NCBI RefSeq assembly: GCF_003063355.1
Contig: NZ_NESH01000005.1
Span: forward strand, 186,001 to 250,000
Direction: 5' to 3'
DNA: 64,000 bases
DNA from: Limnohabitans sp. Bal53
GTDB lineage: Bacteria > Pseudomonadota > Gammaproteobacteria > Burkholderiales > Burkholderiaceae_C
Position 1 is the stretch's first letter. Every line of letters starts with the position of its first letter. Below the pieces are notes generated by a model. That model saw only the letters and a list, made by a program, of their open reading frames with translations, did no database searches and had not been told where the DNA came from. This document shows positions 1 to 9,009 of this stretch, piece after piece. A program made the translations under genes and the position numbers.

Positions 1-406
1 TTCCCGCAAACTTCGCAAGAGTTGCCCATCTTCAGAACGCCATGATGGTTTGTTCATAGGTGAATGCCAACTTTAGTCTTTGTCATGCCCCAAAAAAGGG
101 CATTTTCAAATATTAATATATTTTTTCTAAATTTGTAAATAAAAACAGTTAGGCAGCTGATCTTGTTTGATCCGTTAGAGGCCAGATGCTTTATCGGATT
201 GGAAACCCTGACCTTGTCGCGCTGAGTTTGAGGCGGATTGAGAGGTGCGGGCATCAGGTGCTTCAAGTTTCAAGCCGTGGGGTGCTTGTCAATTGCCATT
301 TTTAAAGTATTGAAAGTATTTTGGTTTATTGTATTGGTATTTTAGTATTGATTTTGACGGTGAGGACCTATCGTTTTCACGGGGGTCGCTTCACTTGACA
401 AGCAGC
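1..406. other. AT-rich intergenic region, no supported gene
   Basis: This stretch lies beyond the 3' end of tamB. It is clearly more AT-rich than the rest of the window, especially near 95-150 and 295-350, where short AGTATT/TATTG-like words recur. A 70-codon minus-strand ORF (54-266) exists, but it has low-complexity AT-rich composition, no clear ribosome binding site and no recognisable family, so I do not call it. I see no RNA gene or convincing terminator. The region may hold the promoter of a gene to the left of the window. Confidence 0.5.
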
Positions 407-3400
407 TCAATCACGCCGTAAGGTGAATATCAAGTCCAGCGCACTTTGCTCTCCAGCTTGTGCCCGCAGAGTCAGGCGGCGCGAGAGGTCGTAAAAAATG
501 TACAAACTGCCAAAAGCGCCACTCAGGCTGGTTTCATAGGCCAGGTAAAAGTCTTTGGACAAGCGTTTGCCCAGGGTCAAGGCCGCGCCCGTGGCGGTGG
601 CGTCCGAGCGGCTGCCACTGGCCAGCGAGATTTCGTCCAGCCCCAGGCTGCTGGCCAACTCGCCGCTGAGGCTTTTGCCGTTGCCGCTGAACAGGGCGAC
701 GGCGGCTTGTTGCAACACGACCGATTCGGCACCGCCGTTGGCCGCTGAGCGGCCCAGCACCAGCCAGGCGAGTTTGTCGGCATCGGGCAAGTCTGGGTCG
801 GCATACAAACGGATGCGTGGCAGCAAAGCGGTGCCCGTGATTTGCACGCCCACGTTTTGGGGCAGGTTGGGCCGCAGCGCAATGATGTCCAGACTGGGGT
901 TGTCATAAGGGCCCGTGAAGCGCAGCACACCGGTCTCGATGTTCAGCTGCTGGCCATAGGCTTTGTAGCGACCGCCCTCGGTGCGTAACTGTCCGTTCAG
1001 GCGTGGCAGGCCCCGCGTGGATGCGTTGCTGATCAGTTCCACCTGACCGCTCAAACGGGTCACAAGACCCTGACCTTGAAGTTGAAAGTCAGACCCCAGA
1101 TGGAGCATCACGCGCACATCCGGAACGCCCAACCATGAGCGAGTGGGCGCATTGGGGTCAGGTGGGGCACTGAGCATATTCAGGTTCAGCTCGCCCATCC
1201 CTGGACGGAACACCACCACATCGTCGCCCAGACTTGGCGTGCTGTCGTCGGGCAAGATGAACAGGGCTTGGTCGGCTTTAAGGCTACCGCGCAGCAGCAA
1301 TTGGCCTTGTGCCATGCGTGCTGTCAGATCACCCGACACACTCAATCGACGATCGGCCCGGTTGCTCACGCGCAGGTTTTTGGCCTCGATCTGCAAGGCC
1401 AAATCAGCTTTGCGCAATGGGTTGTTGAGGCTGTTGGATGAGGCACCCGGTGCCGCATTGAATTGAATCTGTCCCCGAGCCTGGAGTTCTCCCCCTTGTG
1501 CGCCGGCCCCGCGCAGGCTCAAGCGCTCCAGCACCAAGCTTTGGCCCTGCAGGCGCGCCAGCATTTGCCCTTGGCTGAATTCGAGGCCTTGCACGGCAGA
1601 ACGCGCAGCGAGTTGATCTGCCTGCAAGCGTCCCTGCCATTGGGGTTGGCCGCGCGTGCCGCTCAGCACCAGGTCTGCATCCAGCGTGCCTTGCACACGC
1701 CAGCCGGGCGGGGCCAGCACCGACCACGCCCCGATCTGCGGTAAGTTGGCTTTGACGCTGCCGCTCACAGGCGCCTGCTCGGCCCATTGCCAGCCGTCAG
1801 CGGTTCGACGCAATTGGCTTTTCAGCTGGGCCTGGGCTTGGCCCATTTTGGCGCTGTCCCAGTTCAACTCTGTGAGCATTTGCTCGTTTTGTACCTGCAA
1901 GAAGACCTTGGCCTGGCGCAATCCTGCTGCCGTGCTTTGGCCTGATGCGCTGTCGGTCTGGATGCGCAAATCGCCTTGGCTGCGCTCAGCCGTCACGCTC
2001 AAGTTCAGGTTTTGGTCCATGCGCCACAGGGCCTGGCCCTGAAGCGTGATGTCGTTGAGCAGGTCGGTGCCCAGCCAGGCCTGCGCCCAGGAAACGGGCA
2101 GGTCTGACCAATTCAGGGCGCCGTGTGTTTGCTGGGGTTGGCCCGCGTTGGGCGCAGTCCAGCCACCGGCTTGGGCTTGTAAGCGAGGGCGGCCTGGGCC
2201 GGGGCCTTGCAGCAACCAGTTCGATGGCTCCCAAGTCAGGGCCAGCGGGTCGAGCCGAGCTTGCCAGTCGAGCTTGGACTGCAAGGCCAGACGCCAGGGC
2301 GCAGCCGTTGGGCTTTGGGTGTTGGGCGTGCTCAGCGCCAACTGTTCGATGCGGCCTTGCCAGATGGGGCTGCGGACATCTTCGCGGCTGGCACGCCAGG
2401 TGCTTTGCAGTTGGGCCATGTGCGCGCCCTGGCCCAGTTGGGCTTTCAAATCGGCCTGCACCGCCAGGGGGGTGCCTTGCATGTGGATTTGACCTGGCGC
2501 CAGGAACCAGGGTGCTGGTCGGGTGGTGGGTTGGCTTGTGGCTGCGCTGCTGGGGCTGGTGGACTGTGCCCACTCGATGCGCGGCCATTGCAGCTGCAGG
2601 GACAGCGGCGCATCGGCTTGTGCGAAGCCCCCTTGCCATTGGAGTTGCAACTGGGCCGGTCCGCTGACTTTGAAGGCCTTGAAAGATTGCAGTGGTGTGG
2701 CCCATCCCGGCAGGCCTTGCAGCCAAGCCTGGCTGAGGGCGGCGTCTTGCATCTGCACGTCCAGACGGCCTAAGCCGGAGGAGGGGGCCAGCGTTCCTTG
2801 AGCGGTGGCTTGCATGCCGGGCAGCGCCAGCGTCATGCGCCCTTGCACCGCCTCTTGGCCCGGCTTCCATTGGAACTGTGCCTGTAAAGCGGCCTGAGCG
2901 GCCTGCAGCCGCAGGCTGTCGATGTCCCAGCGATCGGGGTGCCATTGGCCAGAGAGCTGGAGTTGTTCCCATTGCAAAGCGGCAGGACTGGTGGGTAGGT
3001 CGGGGGCCTGTGCCTTGAGCGCTTGCAAGTCTGCGCTCAGCGCGATGCTGTCTGCCCCTGAGGCCTCGGCTTTGAGGCGACCTTGCACGGCAGGCCCAGA
3101 CCAGGCGCTGTGCAGCAAGTCGGGCTGCAGGTTCTGGATGTCCAGCTGCCCTGTCCAGCCTGTGGGGGTTTGCTGGCCTTGGCCTTGCAATTGGCCGGCG
3201 GCTACGCGGGCCCCGGCTTGCTGGATTTGCCACAGCCCTTGTGCATGGCGGGCTTTCAGGCTCAGCTGCGCCAGGGGCAGACGCTGCTGGTCCCAGGGGC
3301 CGGGCAGCAGGTTCGCCACTTGCGCTTCGAGTTGCCAGGCCGCGCCATCGGGCAACAGCCGAGCTTGGCCTTGCAAGCGGGTTTGCGGCGCACCGGGCCA

Positions 3401-4393
3401 CAGCGGCGCCATGTCCAGCGCTTGCCACTGGCCCTCGGCTTGCACCACGGCTTGTTTTTGCCAGGGTCGGATTTGCGCCTGCAGCGTCAGATGGACCTTG
3501 TCTTGAGCGCGACCCAAAGCGCCTTGGCCGGGTGTGGGTTCCAGCTCGGCCTGCACCGCGAGTTGGGCAAGAGGGCCTGACAACTGGCCTTGCACCGTGG
3601 ACTGCCCCTGCAACTGCAGGGCTGGTGTGCGGCCACTGGCTGGGGTTTGCACCTGGCCTTGGGCCGTGATGTGCAAGGCCATGGGCGCTGCGCCCTGTAA
3701 ACGCGCTTGTAAGGTGTAACGGCCTTGGGCCAGTGCGAGCGATTCGACATCCAGGCGGTGCTCCTGCCCGTCAAAGGCGTATTGGGCCCGAATATCGGAC
3801 AGTGTCAACGCCGTGCGGCCTTGCCAATTCAATTGGTCCACCTGCATCGCCAGTTGCAAGGGCAGTGGGAGGCGCAACTCTGTCAGGGGTGTGAGGGGCT
3901 GAGGGGGGCGCTGGTCTTGCACCCGAAGGCTCCTGATGTGGATGCTCTTGAGGGGCCAGGCCTGGCGCCACAGCTGCGACCAGTCCAGCACCAGTTGTGC
4001 ATCTTGGGCCTGCACCTGCAAGCCATCGCTTTGCCAACTGATTTGGCCAATGCGCCCGCCTTGCTGCAAGTTGCCTTGCACATCGGTGCTGCGCAGTTGT
4101 TGACCCGCGGGCAGGGCCCAGTGGAGCATGTTCAGGGCGGTGCCCAAAGACCCGGGGGTGCCTGTCCAGGCCCACAACCCCCAGATCGCTGCAGCCAGCA
4201 CCAAGGGCCCCAGCAAAGCCGACAGGCTCACGGCCGACAAAGCCCCCAAGGCGGCAAGCATGCGCCGCAAGAGCGAGCGAGAAGGCGCGTGCGCCGGTGC
4301 GGTGTCATCCGCCGTCGAGTTGAAAGACGCGTCCACGGTCTGCGCCGTGGCATCCTTGTCGCTCGGGTTCTCGGGGTGGGTGTTCATCGTCAA
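407..4393 (-). CDS. tamB: Translocation and assembly module subunit TamB (DUF490)
   Basis: TamB is the inner-membrane-anchored, periplasm-spanning partner of the outer membrane protein TamA. The pair is implicated in assembly of some outer membrane proteins and in lipid transport to the outer membrane. The 1328-aa product has an N-terminal hydrophobic anchor (about residues 47-75), a very long Gln/Leu-rich beta-repeat body, and a C-terminal DUF490-type region ending in a typical barrel-like Phe-Thr-Leu-Arg tail. The start is either TTG at 4393, which overlaps the tamA stop by 4 nt, or ATG at 4387 (1326 aa). It is the last gene of the operon starting with the MoxR gene at 8903. Length and gene order match the family well. 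Confidence 0.9.
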   Translation of the reverse strand: MTMNTHPENPSDKDATAQTVDASFNSTADDTAPAHAPSRSLLRRMLAALGALSAVSLSALLGPLVLAAAIWGLWAWTGTPGSLGTALNMLHWALPAGQQLRSTDVQGNLQQGGRIGQISWQSDGLQVQAQDAQLVLDWSQLWRQAWPLKSIHIRSLRVQDQRPPQPLTPLTELRLPLPLQLAMQVDQLNWQGRTALTLSDIRAQYAFDGQEHRLDVESLALAQGRYTLQARLQGAAPMALHITAQGQVQTPASGRTPALQLQGQSTVQGQLSGPLAQLAVQAELEPTPGQGALGRAQDKVHLTLQAQIRPWQKQAVVQAEGQWQALDMAPLWPGAPQTRLQGQARLLPDGAAWQLEAQVANLLPGPWDQQRLPLAQLSLKARHAQGLWQIQQAGARVAAGQLQGQGQQTPTGWTGQLDIQNLQPDLLHSAWSGPAVQGRLKAEASGADSIALSADLQALKAQAPDLPTSPAALQWEQLQLSGQWHPDRWDIDSLRLQAAQAALQAQFQWKPGQEAVQGRMTLALPGMQATAQGTLAPSSGLGRLDVQMQDAALSQAWLQGLPGWATPLQSFKAFKVSGPAQLQLQWQGGFAQADAPLSLQLQWPRIEWAQSTSPSSAATSQPTTRPAPWFLAPGQIHMQGTPLAVQADLKAQLGQGAHMAQLQSTWRASREDVRSPIWQGRIEQLALSTPNTQSPTAAPWRLALQSKLDWQARLDPLALTWEPSNWLLQGPGPGRPRLQAQAGGWTAPNAGQPQQTHGALNWSDLPVSWAQAWLGTDLLNDITLQGQALWRMDQNLNLSVTAERSQGDLRIQTDSASGQSTAAGLRQAKVFLQVQNEQMLTELNWDSAKMGQAQAQLKSQLRRTADGWQWAEQAPVSGSVKANLPQIGAWSVLAPPGWRVQGTLDADLVLSGTRGQPQWQGRLQADQLAARSAVQGLEFSQGQMLARLQGQSLVLERLSLRGAGAQGGELQARGQIQFNAAPGASSNSLNNPLRKADLALQIEAKNLRVSNRADRRLSVSGDLTARMAQGQLLLRGSLKADQALFILPDDSTPSLGDDVVVFRPGMGELNLNMLSAPPDPNAPTRSWLGVPDVRVMLHLGSDFQLQGQGLVTRLSGQVELISNASTRGLPRLNGQLRTEGGRYKAYGQQLNIETGVLRFTGPYDNPSLDIIALRPNLPQNVGVQITGTALLPRIRLYADPDLPDADKLAWLVLGRSAANGGAESVVLQQAAVALFSGNGKSLSGELASSLGLDEISLASGSRSDATATGAALTLGKRLSKDFYLAYETSLSGAFGSLYIFYDLSRRLTLRAQAGEQSALDLIFTLRRD

Positions 4394-6252
4394 AATGTGA
4401 ATCCCACACTCAGGTGCAGGCGCAGCTGGTGCAGCGCTTGCGCATAAGCCAAATCGATGCGCACCGGCCCGACCGGACTGCGCCAGCGGGCACCCGCGCC
4501 ATAGCCGATTTGAGGCTGAAGTTGCCCCGTGTCATTGGCCACCGCGCCCGCATCAACAAACACGGCGCTTTCCCAGTCTGTGCGTTGGCTGCGCCAGCGG
4601 ATGGGTTGTTGCCACTCCAAACTGGCCAGGGCCAAGTAACGCCCTGCCACCGTCAGTCCATCGTCTTGTTGTACGCCGATGCTGTTGGGCGCATAGCCGC
4701 GCACGCTGTTGTCCCCCCCCGTCAAAAACAACTGAGTGGTCGGCAGGCTTGAGGTGTCTCGGCTGATCACACTGCCCAATTCGGCCCGCATGGCCAAGCG
4801 ACCGCTGGTACGCCCGAGGGGCAACAGGGCCAGGCCTTTTGCTCTCCAACGCACATAGGGCTCGCGATCAGGGCCCAGGGTCACGCCTGCCCCCAGTTCA
4901 AGGCCCACACCTTGGCCACGGCTGGGGAAAGGCAGGGAGTCAAAGTTACGCCAGGTACCGGCCAGGTTGCCACTGACGGACTCCAGTGCACCTTGCCCAT
5001 CCCCCTGTTGTCGGGCTGCGTCGTATTGCGCGAAATACGAGCGGTCAATGCGCTCGCCCAATTGGATGCGGCCAGCTCTCCAACGCTGGCTGTTGACTTG
5101 AAAATCGCCGCGCTTTTCCTGCTCAAACTGCACCGAGGTGTTCAAGCGCCACAGGCTGCTGTCGGGCGGGGCCAGCAGGTCCAGGCTCAGGCTTTGCAAG
5201 TCCTTGTCCACAGACAGCTTGCTGACCGAGCGCCAACGCAGGCCCGGCACGCTGTGGTGGGTGTGCTCCGCGCTGACGCGGGCACCGCTGTCACTGCGCA
5301 CACCCAAGCCGAGCACCCATTTCTGACGCAGGCTTTCTTTGAGCTCAATCTTGACCGGTGCCTGCGCCGGACTGCCCTCGGCATCCAGACTGACAAACAC
5401 CGAATCGTAAAAACCACTGCTGACCAAGCGCTGCTGTGCTTCGAGCAAATCGTTTTGGCGGTAGACCTGGCCGACCGGCAAAAGAGCCAAGCGCTCGACC
5501 TGCGTGACCTTGTATTTCTCTGCTCCGGAGATTTGCAAAGCCCCCAGACGCACGGCTGGGCCGGATTCCAGGGTCAGCCACAGGCGCACCTGGTTGTTGG
5601 GCTCGTCCACCAATGCCAGGCTGTGCAAGATGCGGCCCCATGGGTAACGCTCGGCCAGCAGCTGGCGCAGTGCCTGGTTTTTAGCCTGGCTCCACGCGTC
5701 TTGGCTGAAGGTCGCACCCACGGGCAAAGCCCATTGCTGTTCGATGGCTTTGAGTTGTGCTCGCGCCTCGGTGTCGTCGGCCACATCACCCAGCCACTGC
5801 CATTGCAGTTCGGAGACGCGGGCCGCGGGTCCGGGGTCCACATCCACCAGCACCAGGCCCAAGTTCCCGATGCTGGCGTTTTTGCCGCTTTTGTCTTGCG
5901 ACCAGCTCAGCGTGGGCTTGAAAAAGCCCAGTGTGCCCAGCAGCTCGCGGGCCTGCACATCGGCGTCACGCAGCAGCCGGGCCAGCTCCATCTCGTCCAG
6001 ATCACTGAGGCTGCGGTAGCGCTGCAGGTTCAGATGTTGTGTCAGAAAGTCACGGATGCCCTCGTTGCTGCTGCGTACTTCCAAGCCAAAGGCCTGCGGG
6101 GTGGCCGGGGACGGGTTGGCGGAGAGGTTTGCGGGCGTTGAGGTGGTCTGTGCCAGAGTCGACGTGGGCGCCAGGGCCGCAAACCAGAGCGCAGCCATCA
6201 GCACAGCCACAGCCATGCAGTGCCGACCATCAGGCCGCGCGGGCCGCCTCAT
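4390..6252 (-). CDS. tamA: Outer membrane assembly protein TamA (BamA/Omp85 family)
   Basis: An Omp85-superfamily outer membrane protein of 620 aa that works with TamB. After a hydrophobic signal sequence ending near LAQ it has POTRA-like domains (for example the segment around ALQISGAEKYKVTQVERL). A C-terminal 16-strand barrel follows, with the family's VRGY motif (GGDNSVRGYAPNSIG) and a terminal Phe (LHLSVGFTF). I chose the ATG at 6252 because it forms an ATGA overlap with the upstream VWA gene and begins directly before the signal peptide. The open frame extends to 6423, but that part lies inside the VWA gene and looks non-native. The stop overlaps the tamB start. Confidence 0.9.
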   Translation of the reverse strand: MRRPARPDGRHCMAVAVLMAALWFAALAPTSTLAQTTSTPANLSANPSPATPQAFGLEVRSSNEGIRDFLTQHLNLQRYRSLSDLDEMELARLLRDADVQARELLGTLGFFKPTLSWSQDKSGKNASIGNLGLVLVDVDPGPAARVSELQWQWLGDVADDTEARAQLKAIEQQWALPVGATFSQDAWSQAKNQALRQLLAERYPWGRILHSLALVDEPNNQVRLWLTLESGPAVRLGALQISGAEKYKVTQVERLALLPVGQVYRQNDLLEAQQRLVSSGFYDSVFVSLDAEGSPAQAPVKIELKESLRQKWVLGLGVRSDSGARVSAEHTHHSVPGLRWRSVSKLSVDKDLQSLSLDLLAPPDSSLWRLNTSVQFEQEKRGDFQVNSQRWRAGRIQLGERIDRSYFAQYDAARQQGDGQGALESVSGNLAGTWRNFDSLPFPSRGQGVGLELGAGVTLGPDREPYVRWRAKGLALLPLGRTSGRLAMRAELGSVISRDTSSLPTTQLFLTGGDNSVRGYAPNSIGVQQDDGLTVAGRYLALASLEWQQPIRWRSQRTDWESAVFVDAGAVANDTGQLQPQIGYGAGARWRSPVGPVRIDLAYAQALHQLRLHLSVGFTF

Positions 6253-7433
6253 TTGCTCAGCAAACGCATCGCATCTTCCAGCCCCTTGAGGGTCAGCGGG
6301 TACATGCGGTTGCTCATCAGCTGCTGGATGATGGAGATGCTCTGACGGTATTGCCACACGCCTTGAGGCTCGGGGTTGATCCAGGCAAACTTGGGAAAAG
6401 TGTGCGTCAGGCGCTGCAGCCATTCGGCCCCAGCTTCTTCGTTGTTGTATTCAACGCTGCCGCCTTTTTGCAAAATCTCATAAGGGCTCATGGTCGCGTC
6501 GCCAATGAAGATCAGCTTGTAGTCCTTGTTGTACTTGCGCAAGATGTCCCAGGTCGGGAACTTCTCGGCATAGCGGCGTTTGTTGTTCTTCCACATGAAG
6601 TCATAGACGCAGTTGTGGAAGTAATAAAAATCCAGGTGCTTGAACTCGGCCTTGACGGCCGAGAACATTTCCTCGACCCGAGCGATGTGTTCGTCCATCG
6701 TGCCGCCCACGTCCATGAGCAGCAGCACCTTCACATTGTTGTGCCGCTCCGGGCGCATCAAAATGTCCAGATACCCGGCATTGGCCGCCGTTTTGCGGAT
6801 GGTGCCGTCCAGGTCCAGCTCTTCTTGCGAGCCCTCACGCGCAAAACGGCGCAGGCGGCGCAGCGCCACCTTGATGTTGCGTGTGCCCAGCTCTTGGCTG
6901 TCGTCGTAATCCTTGTAAGCGCGCTGGTCCCAGACCTTGACGGCGCTCTTGTTGCCACCTTTGCCACCAATGCGGATACCCTGCGGGTTGTACCCCCCGT
7001 TGCCAAACGGCGAGGTGCCGCCCGTGCCGATCCACTTGTTGCCGCCTTCGTGGCGTTCTTTTTGTTCTTCCAGACGCTTTTTGAGCGTCTCCATCAACTC
7101 ATCCCAGCCCATCTTCTCAATGGCAGCTTTTTGCTCGGGCGTGAGTTCCTTTTGCAGGATTTTTTCCAGCCAGTCCAGGGGCACCTCTTTGGTGAAGTCG
7201 GTCAGCATCTCCACGCCCTTGAAGTAGGCGCCGAAAGCCTTGTCGAACTTGTCGAAGTGCTTTTCGTCCTTGACCATCACGGTGCGGGCCAGGTGGTAAA
7301 AATCGTCGATGCTGCAGGCGTCAGATGCCGGGCCCACCACATTGGCCTGCAGCGCCTCAAGCAGCGTCAGGTACTCGCGCACCGAGACGGGTAGTTTGGC
7401 GGCGCGAAGGGTGTAGAAAAAGTCGATCAGCAT
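6249..7433 (-). CDS. VWA domain-containing CoxE-like protein
   Basis: A 394-aa protein of the CoxE/ViaA-like von Willebrand A family, which works with MoxR-type AAA ATPases as a chaperone or metal-insertion adaptor. The MIDAS-like motif reads LLLMDVGGTMDEH, so the canonical DxSxS serines are Gly and Thr; this variant occurs in the family. A charged middle part (KKRLEEQKERHEGG) is followed by the VWA fold from about residue 205. The start at ATG 7433 overlaps the GNAT gene by 7 nt, and the stop overlaps tamA by 4 nt. The matching ATPase is two genes upstream (8061-8903). The client protein is unknown. The adjacency to tamAB and to a divergent cytochrome c suggests envelope or respiratory clients, which is inference. 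Confidence 0.82.
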   Translation of the reverse strand: MLIDFFYTLRAAKLPVSVREYLTLLEALQANVVGPASDACSIDDFYHLARTVMVKDEKHFDKFDKAFGAYFKGVEMLTDFTKEVPLDWLEKILQKELTPEQKAAIEKMGWDELMETLKKRLEEQKERHEGGNKWIGTGGTSPFGNGGYNPQGIRIGGKGGNKSAVKVWDQRAYKDYDDSQELGTRNIKVALRRLRRFAREGSQEELDLDGTIRKTAANAGYLDILMRPERHNNVKVLLLMDVGGTMDEHIARVEEMFSAVKAEFKHLDFYYFHNCVYDFMWKNNKRRYAEKFPTWDILRKYNKDYKLIFIGDATMSPYEILQKGGSVEYNNEEAGAEWLQRLTHTFPKFAWINPEPQGVWQYRQSISIIQQLMSNRMYPLTLKGLEDAMRLLSK

Positions 7434-8056
7434 GACCGGGGTTCCTCGGTTCTGTTGCGGCTCAATTGAAAGTCGAGGTGGGTGCGTACATTGGGCCATT
7501 CACTGGCAATGATGCTGTAAACACAGGTGTCGCGCAGTGCGCCAGCGCCCAAAGGGTGGGGGTTGATTTGGTGGCTACGCAAGATGCCGTCGAGCTTGGC
7601 CCCTAGGCGCTCGATGGCGCGGCGGCTTTGCTGGTTGAAGAAATGCGTGCGGAACTCCACCGCAATGCAGTTCAGTTGCTCAAAGGCATGGGCCAACAAA
7701 AGCCGCTTGGCTTCGGTGTTGAGCGGTGTGCGCTGTACGCTTTGGCGGTACCAGGTCGAGCCGATTTCCACCCGGCGGTTGGCGGCATCGATGTTCATGT
7801 ATGTGGTCATGCCCGCGGCCTGGTGGGTCACCGGATCGATCACCACGAAGGGGCACATGCTGCCCTTGGCTTGCAGGTCCAGGCGTCGCTCAATTTCGGC
7901 TGCCATGCCTTCGGGCGTAGGGATGGCTGTGTACCAAAGCTGCCACAACTGGCCATCGCGCACGGCCTGCACCAGCGCGTCGTGGTGCTCAGCCCGCAAG
8001 GGCTCCAGCCGCACGTGTGCGCCAGTCAGGGTCACAGGCGAGGCAAAGGCGGTCAT
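7427..8056 (-). CDS. GNAT family N-acetyltransferase (RimJ/RimL-like)
   Basis: A 209-aa GNAT acetyltransferase of the RimJ/RimL type. It opens with a typical LTGAHVRLEPLRAEHHDAL segment and contains beta-strand residues IEIGSTWY-like (RVEIGSTWYRQSVQRTPLN) and the acceptor-side motif FEQLNCIAVEFRTHFFNQQSRRAIERLGA. The last is where family members carry the N-x-x-S-x-x-A/x-I-x-x-x-G signature of RimL proteins. It probably acetylates an N-terminal amino group or a small molecule; the substrate cannot be read from sequence. It sits between the MoxR gene (4-nt gap) and the VWA gene (7-nt overlap), splitting a pair that is usually adjacent. Confidence 0.85.
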   Translation of the reverse strand: MTAFASPVTLTGAHVRLEPLRAEHHDALVQAVRDGQLWQLWYTAIPTPEGMAAEIERRLDLQAKGSMCPFVVIDPVTHQAAGMTTYMNIDAANRRVEIGSTWYRQSVQRTPLNTEAKRLLLAHAFEQLNCIAVEFRTHFFNQQSRRAIERLGAKLDGILRSHQINPHPLGAGALRDTCVYSIIASEWPNVRTHLDFQLSRNRTEEPRSC

Positions 8057-8060
8057 GGCT

Positions 8061-8903
8061 TCAGCGGTTGCGCTGGTTCATGAACACCAGCTTCTCGAAC
8101 AAAGTCACGTCCTGCTCGTTCTTGAGCAAGGCGCCCACCAGCGGCGGCACAGACACTTTTTGGTCGGCGCTTTGCAGGGCTTCGAGCGGAATGTCTTCGG
8201 CCACCAACAGTTTGAGCCAATCGAGCAATTCGCTGGTGGAGGGCTTTTTCTTCAGGCCGGGCAAGCCGCGCACGTCGTAAAAGGTCTTGAGCGCCAGGGC
8301 CAGCAGGTCTTTTTTGAGCGTGGGGAAGTGCACGTCCACGATCTGCTTCATGGTGTCCGCTTCGGGGAACTTGATGTAGTGGAAGAAGCAGCGGCGCAAA
8401 AAGGCGTCGGGCAGTTCTTTTTCGTTGTTGGAGGTGATGAACACCAGTGGACGGGTTTTGGCTTTGATCAGCTGACGCGTTTCGTAGCAATAGAACTCCA
8501 TGCGGTCGATTTCGCGCAGCAGGTCGTTCGGGAATTCAATGTCGGCCTTGTCGATCTCGTCGATCAGGATGGCCACGGGCGTCTCGGATGTGAAAGCCTG
8601 CCAGAGCACGCCCTTGATGATGTAGTTTTCGATGTCCTTGACCTTTTCATCCCCCAGTTGGCTGTCGCGCAGTCGGCTGACGGCGTCGTATTCGTACAGG
8701 CCTTGCTGGGCTTTGGTGGTCGATTTGATGTGCCATTGCAGCAGTGGCAAGCCCAAAGCCTCGGCCACTTCTTCGGCCAACATGGTTTTGCCGGTGCCGG
8801 GTTCGCCCTTGACCAACAGGGGGCGCTTGAGGGTCATGGCGGCATTCACGGCCAGCATCAGGTCGGGTGTGGCGACGTAGTTTTCGGTACCTTGGAATTT
8901 CAT
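8061..8903 (-). CDS. MoxR-type AAA+ ATPase
   Basis: A 280-aa AAA+ ATPase of the MoxR/CoxD group, which remodels protein complexes together with a VWA partner. Visible motifs are Walker A GEPGTGKTM (about residue 36), Walker B VAILIDEIDKAD (about 109) and sensor-1 VFITSNNEKELPDAFLRRC with the arginine-finger region. The C-terminal lid region follows and the protein ends MNQRNR. It is the first gene of the minus-strand operon MoxR-GNAT-VWA-tamA-tamB. The upstream intergenic region is shared with a divergent cytochrome c gene and contains an FNR-type box and a CATAAT -10-like hexamer (minus strand, 8948-8943). Confidence 0.88.
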   Translation of the reverse strand: MKFQGTENYVATPDLMLAVNAAMTLKRPLLVKGEPGTGKTMLAEEVAEALGLPLLQWHIKSTTKAQQGLYEYDAVSRLRDSQLGDEKVKDIENYIIKGVLWQAFTSETPVAILIDEIDKADIEFPNDLLREIDRMEFYCYETRQLIKAKTRPLVFITSNNEKELPDAFLRRCFFHYIKFPEADTMKQIVDVHFPTLKKDLLALALKTFYDVRGLPGLKKKPSTSELLDWLKLLVAEDIPLEALQSADQKVSVPPLVGALLKNEQDVTLFEKLVFMNQRNR

Positions 8904-8939
8904 GGCAACAACTTCTCTGAAAAGGTAAAAGGGCTTGTC

Positions 8940-8987
8940 AGGATTATGAGGGCCAGCCCGATATAATCCTCAGTTGATTTTTATCAA
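8940..8987. promoter_or_regulatory. Divergent promoter region with perfect FNR/Anr box
   Basis: TTGATTTTTATCAA at 8974-8987 is an exact match to the FNR/Anr consensus TTGAT-N4-ATCAA. TATAAT at 8962-8967 is a good -10 for the plus-strand cytochrome gene. Its predicted start point (about 8974) falls on the box, which would suit anaerobic repression. On the minus strand CATAAT (8948-8943) gives a start near 8936, which places the box centre about 44 nt upstream, close to the class II activator position for the MoxR operon. The two -10 areas form an 8-bp inverted repeat (8940-8947 and 8963-8970). The regulatory direction is inference. Confidence 0.6.
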
Positions 8988-9009
8988 TCATTTGGATTGT
9001 GTGAGCAAA

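Noticed and set aside
54-266. 70-codon minus-strand ORF at the left edge
   Set aside because: AT-rich composition, no ribosome site, no recognisable family; likely chance.
1986-3428. 480-codon minus-strand frame overlapping tamB
   Set aside because: Arg/Pro/Ala-rich product typical of an off-frame reading of GC-rich coding DNA; tamB is clearly the gene.
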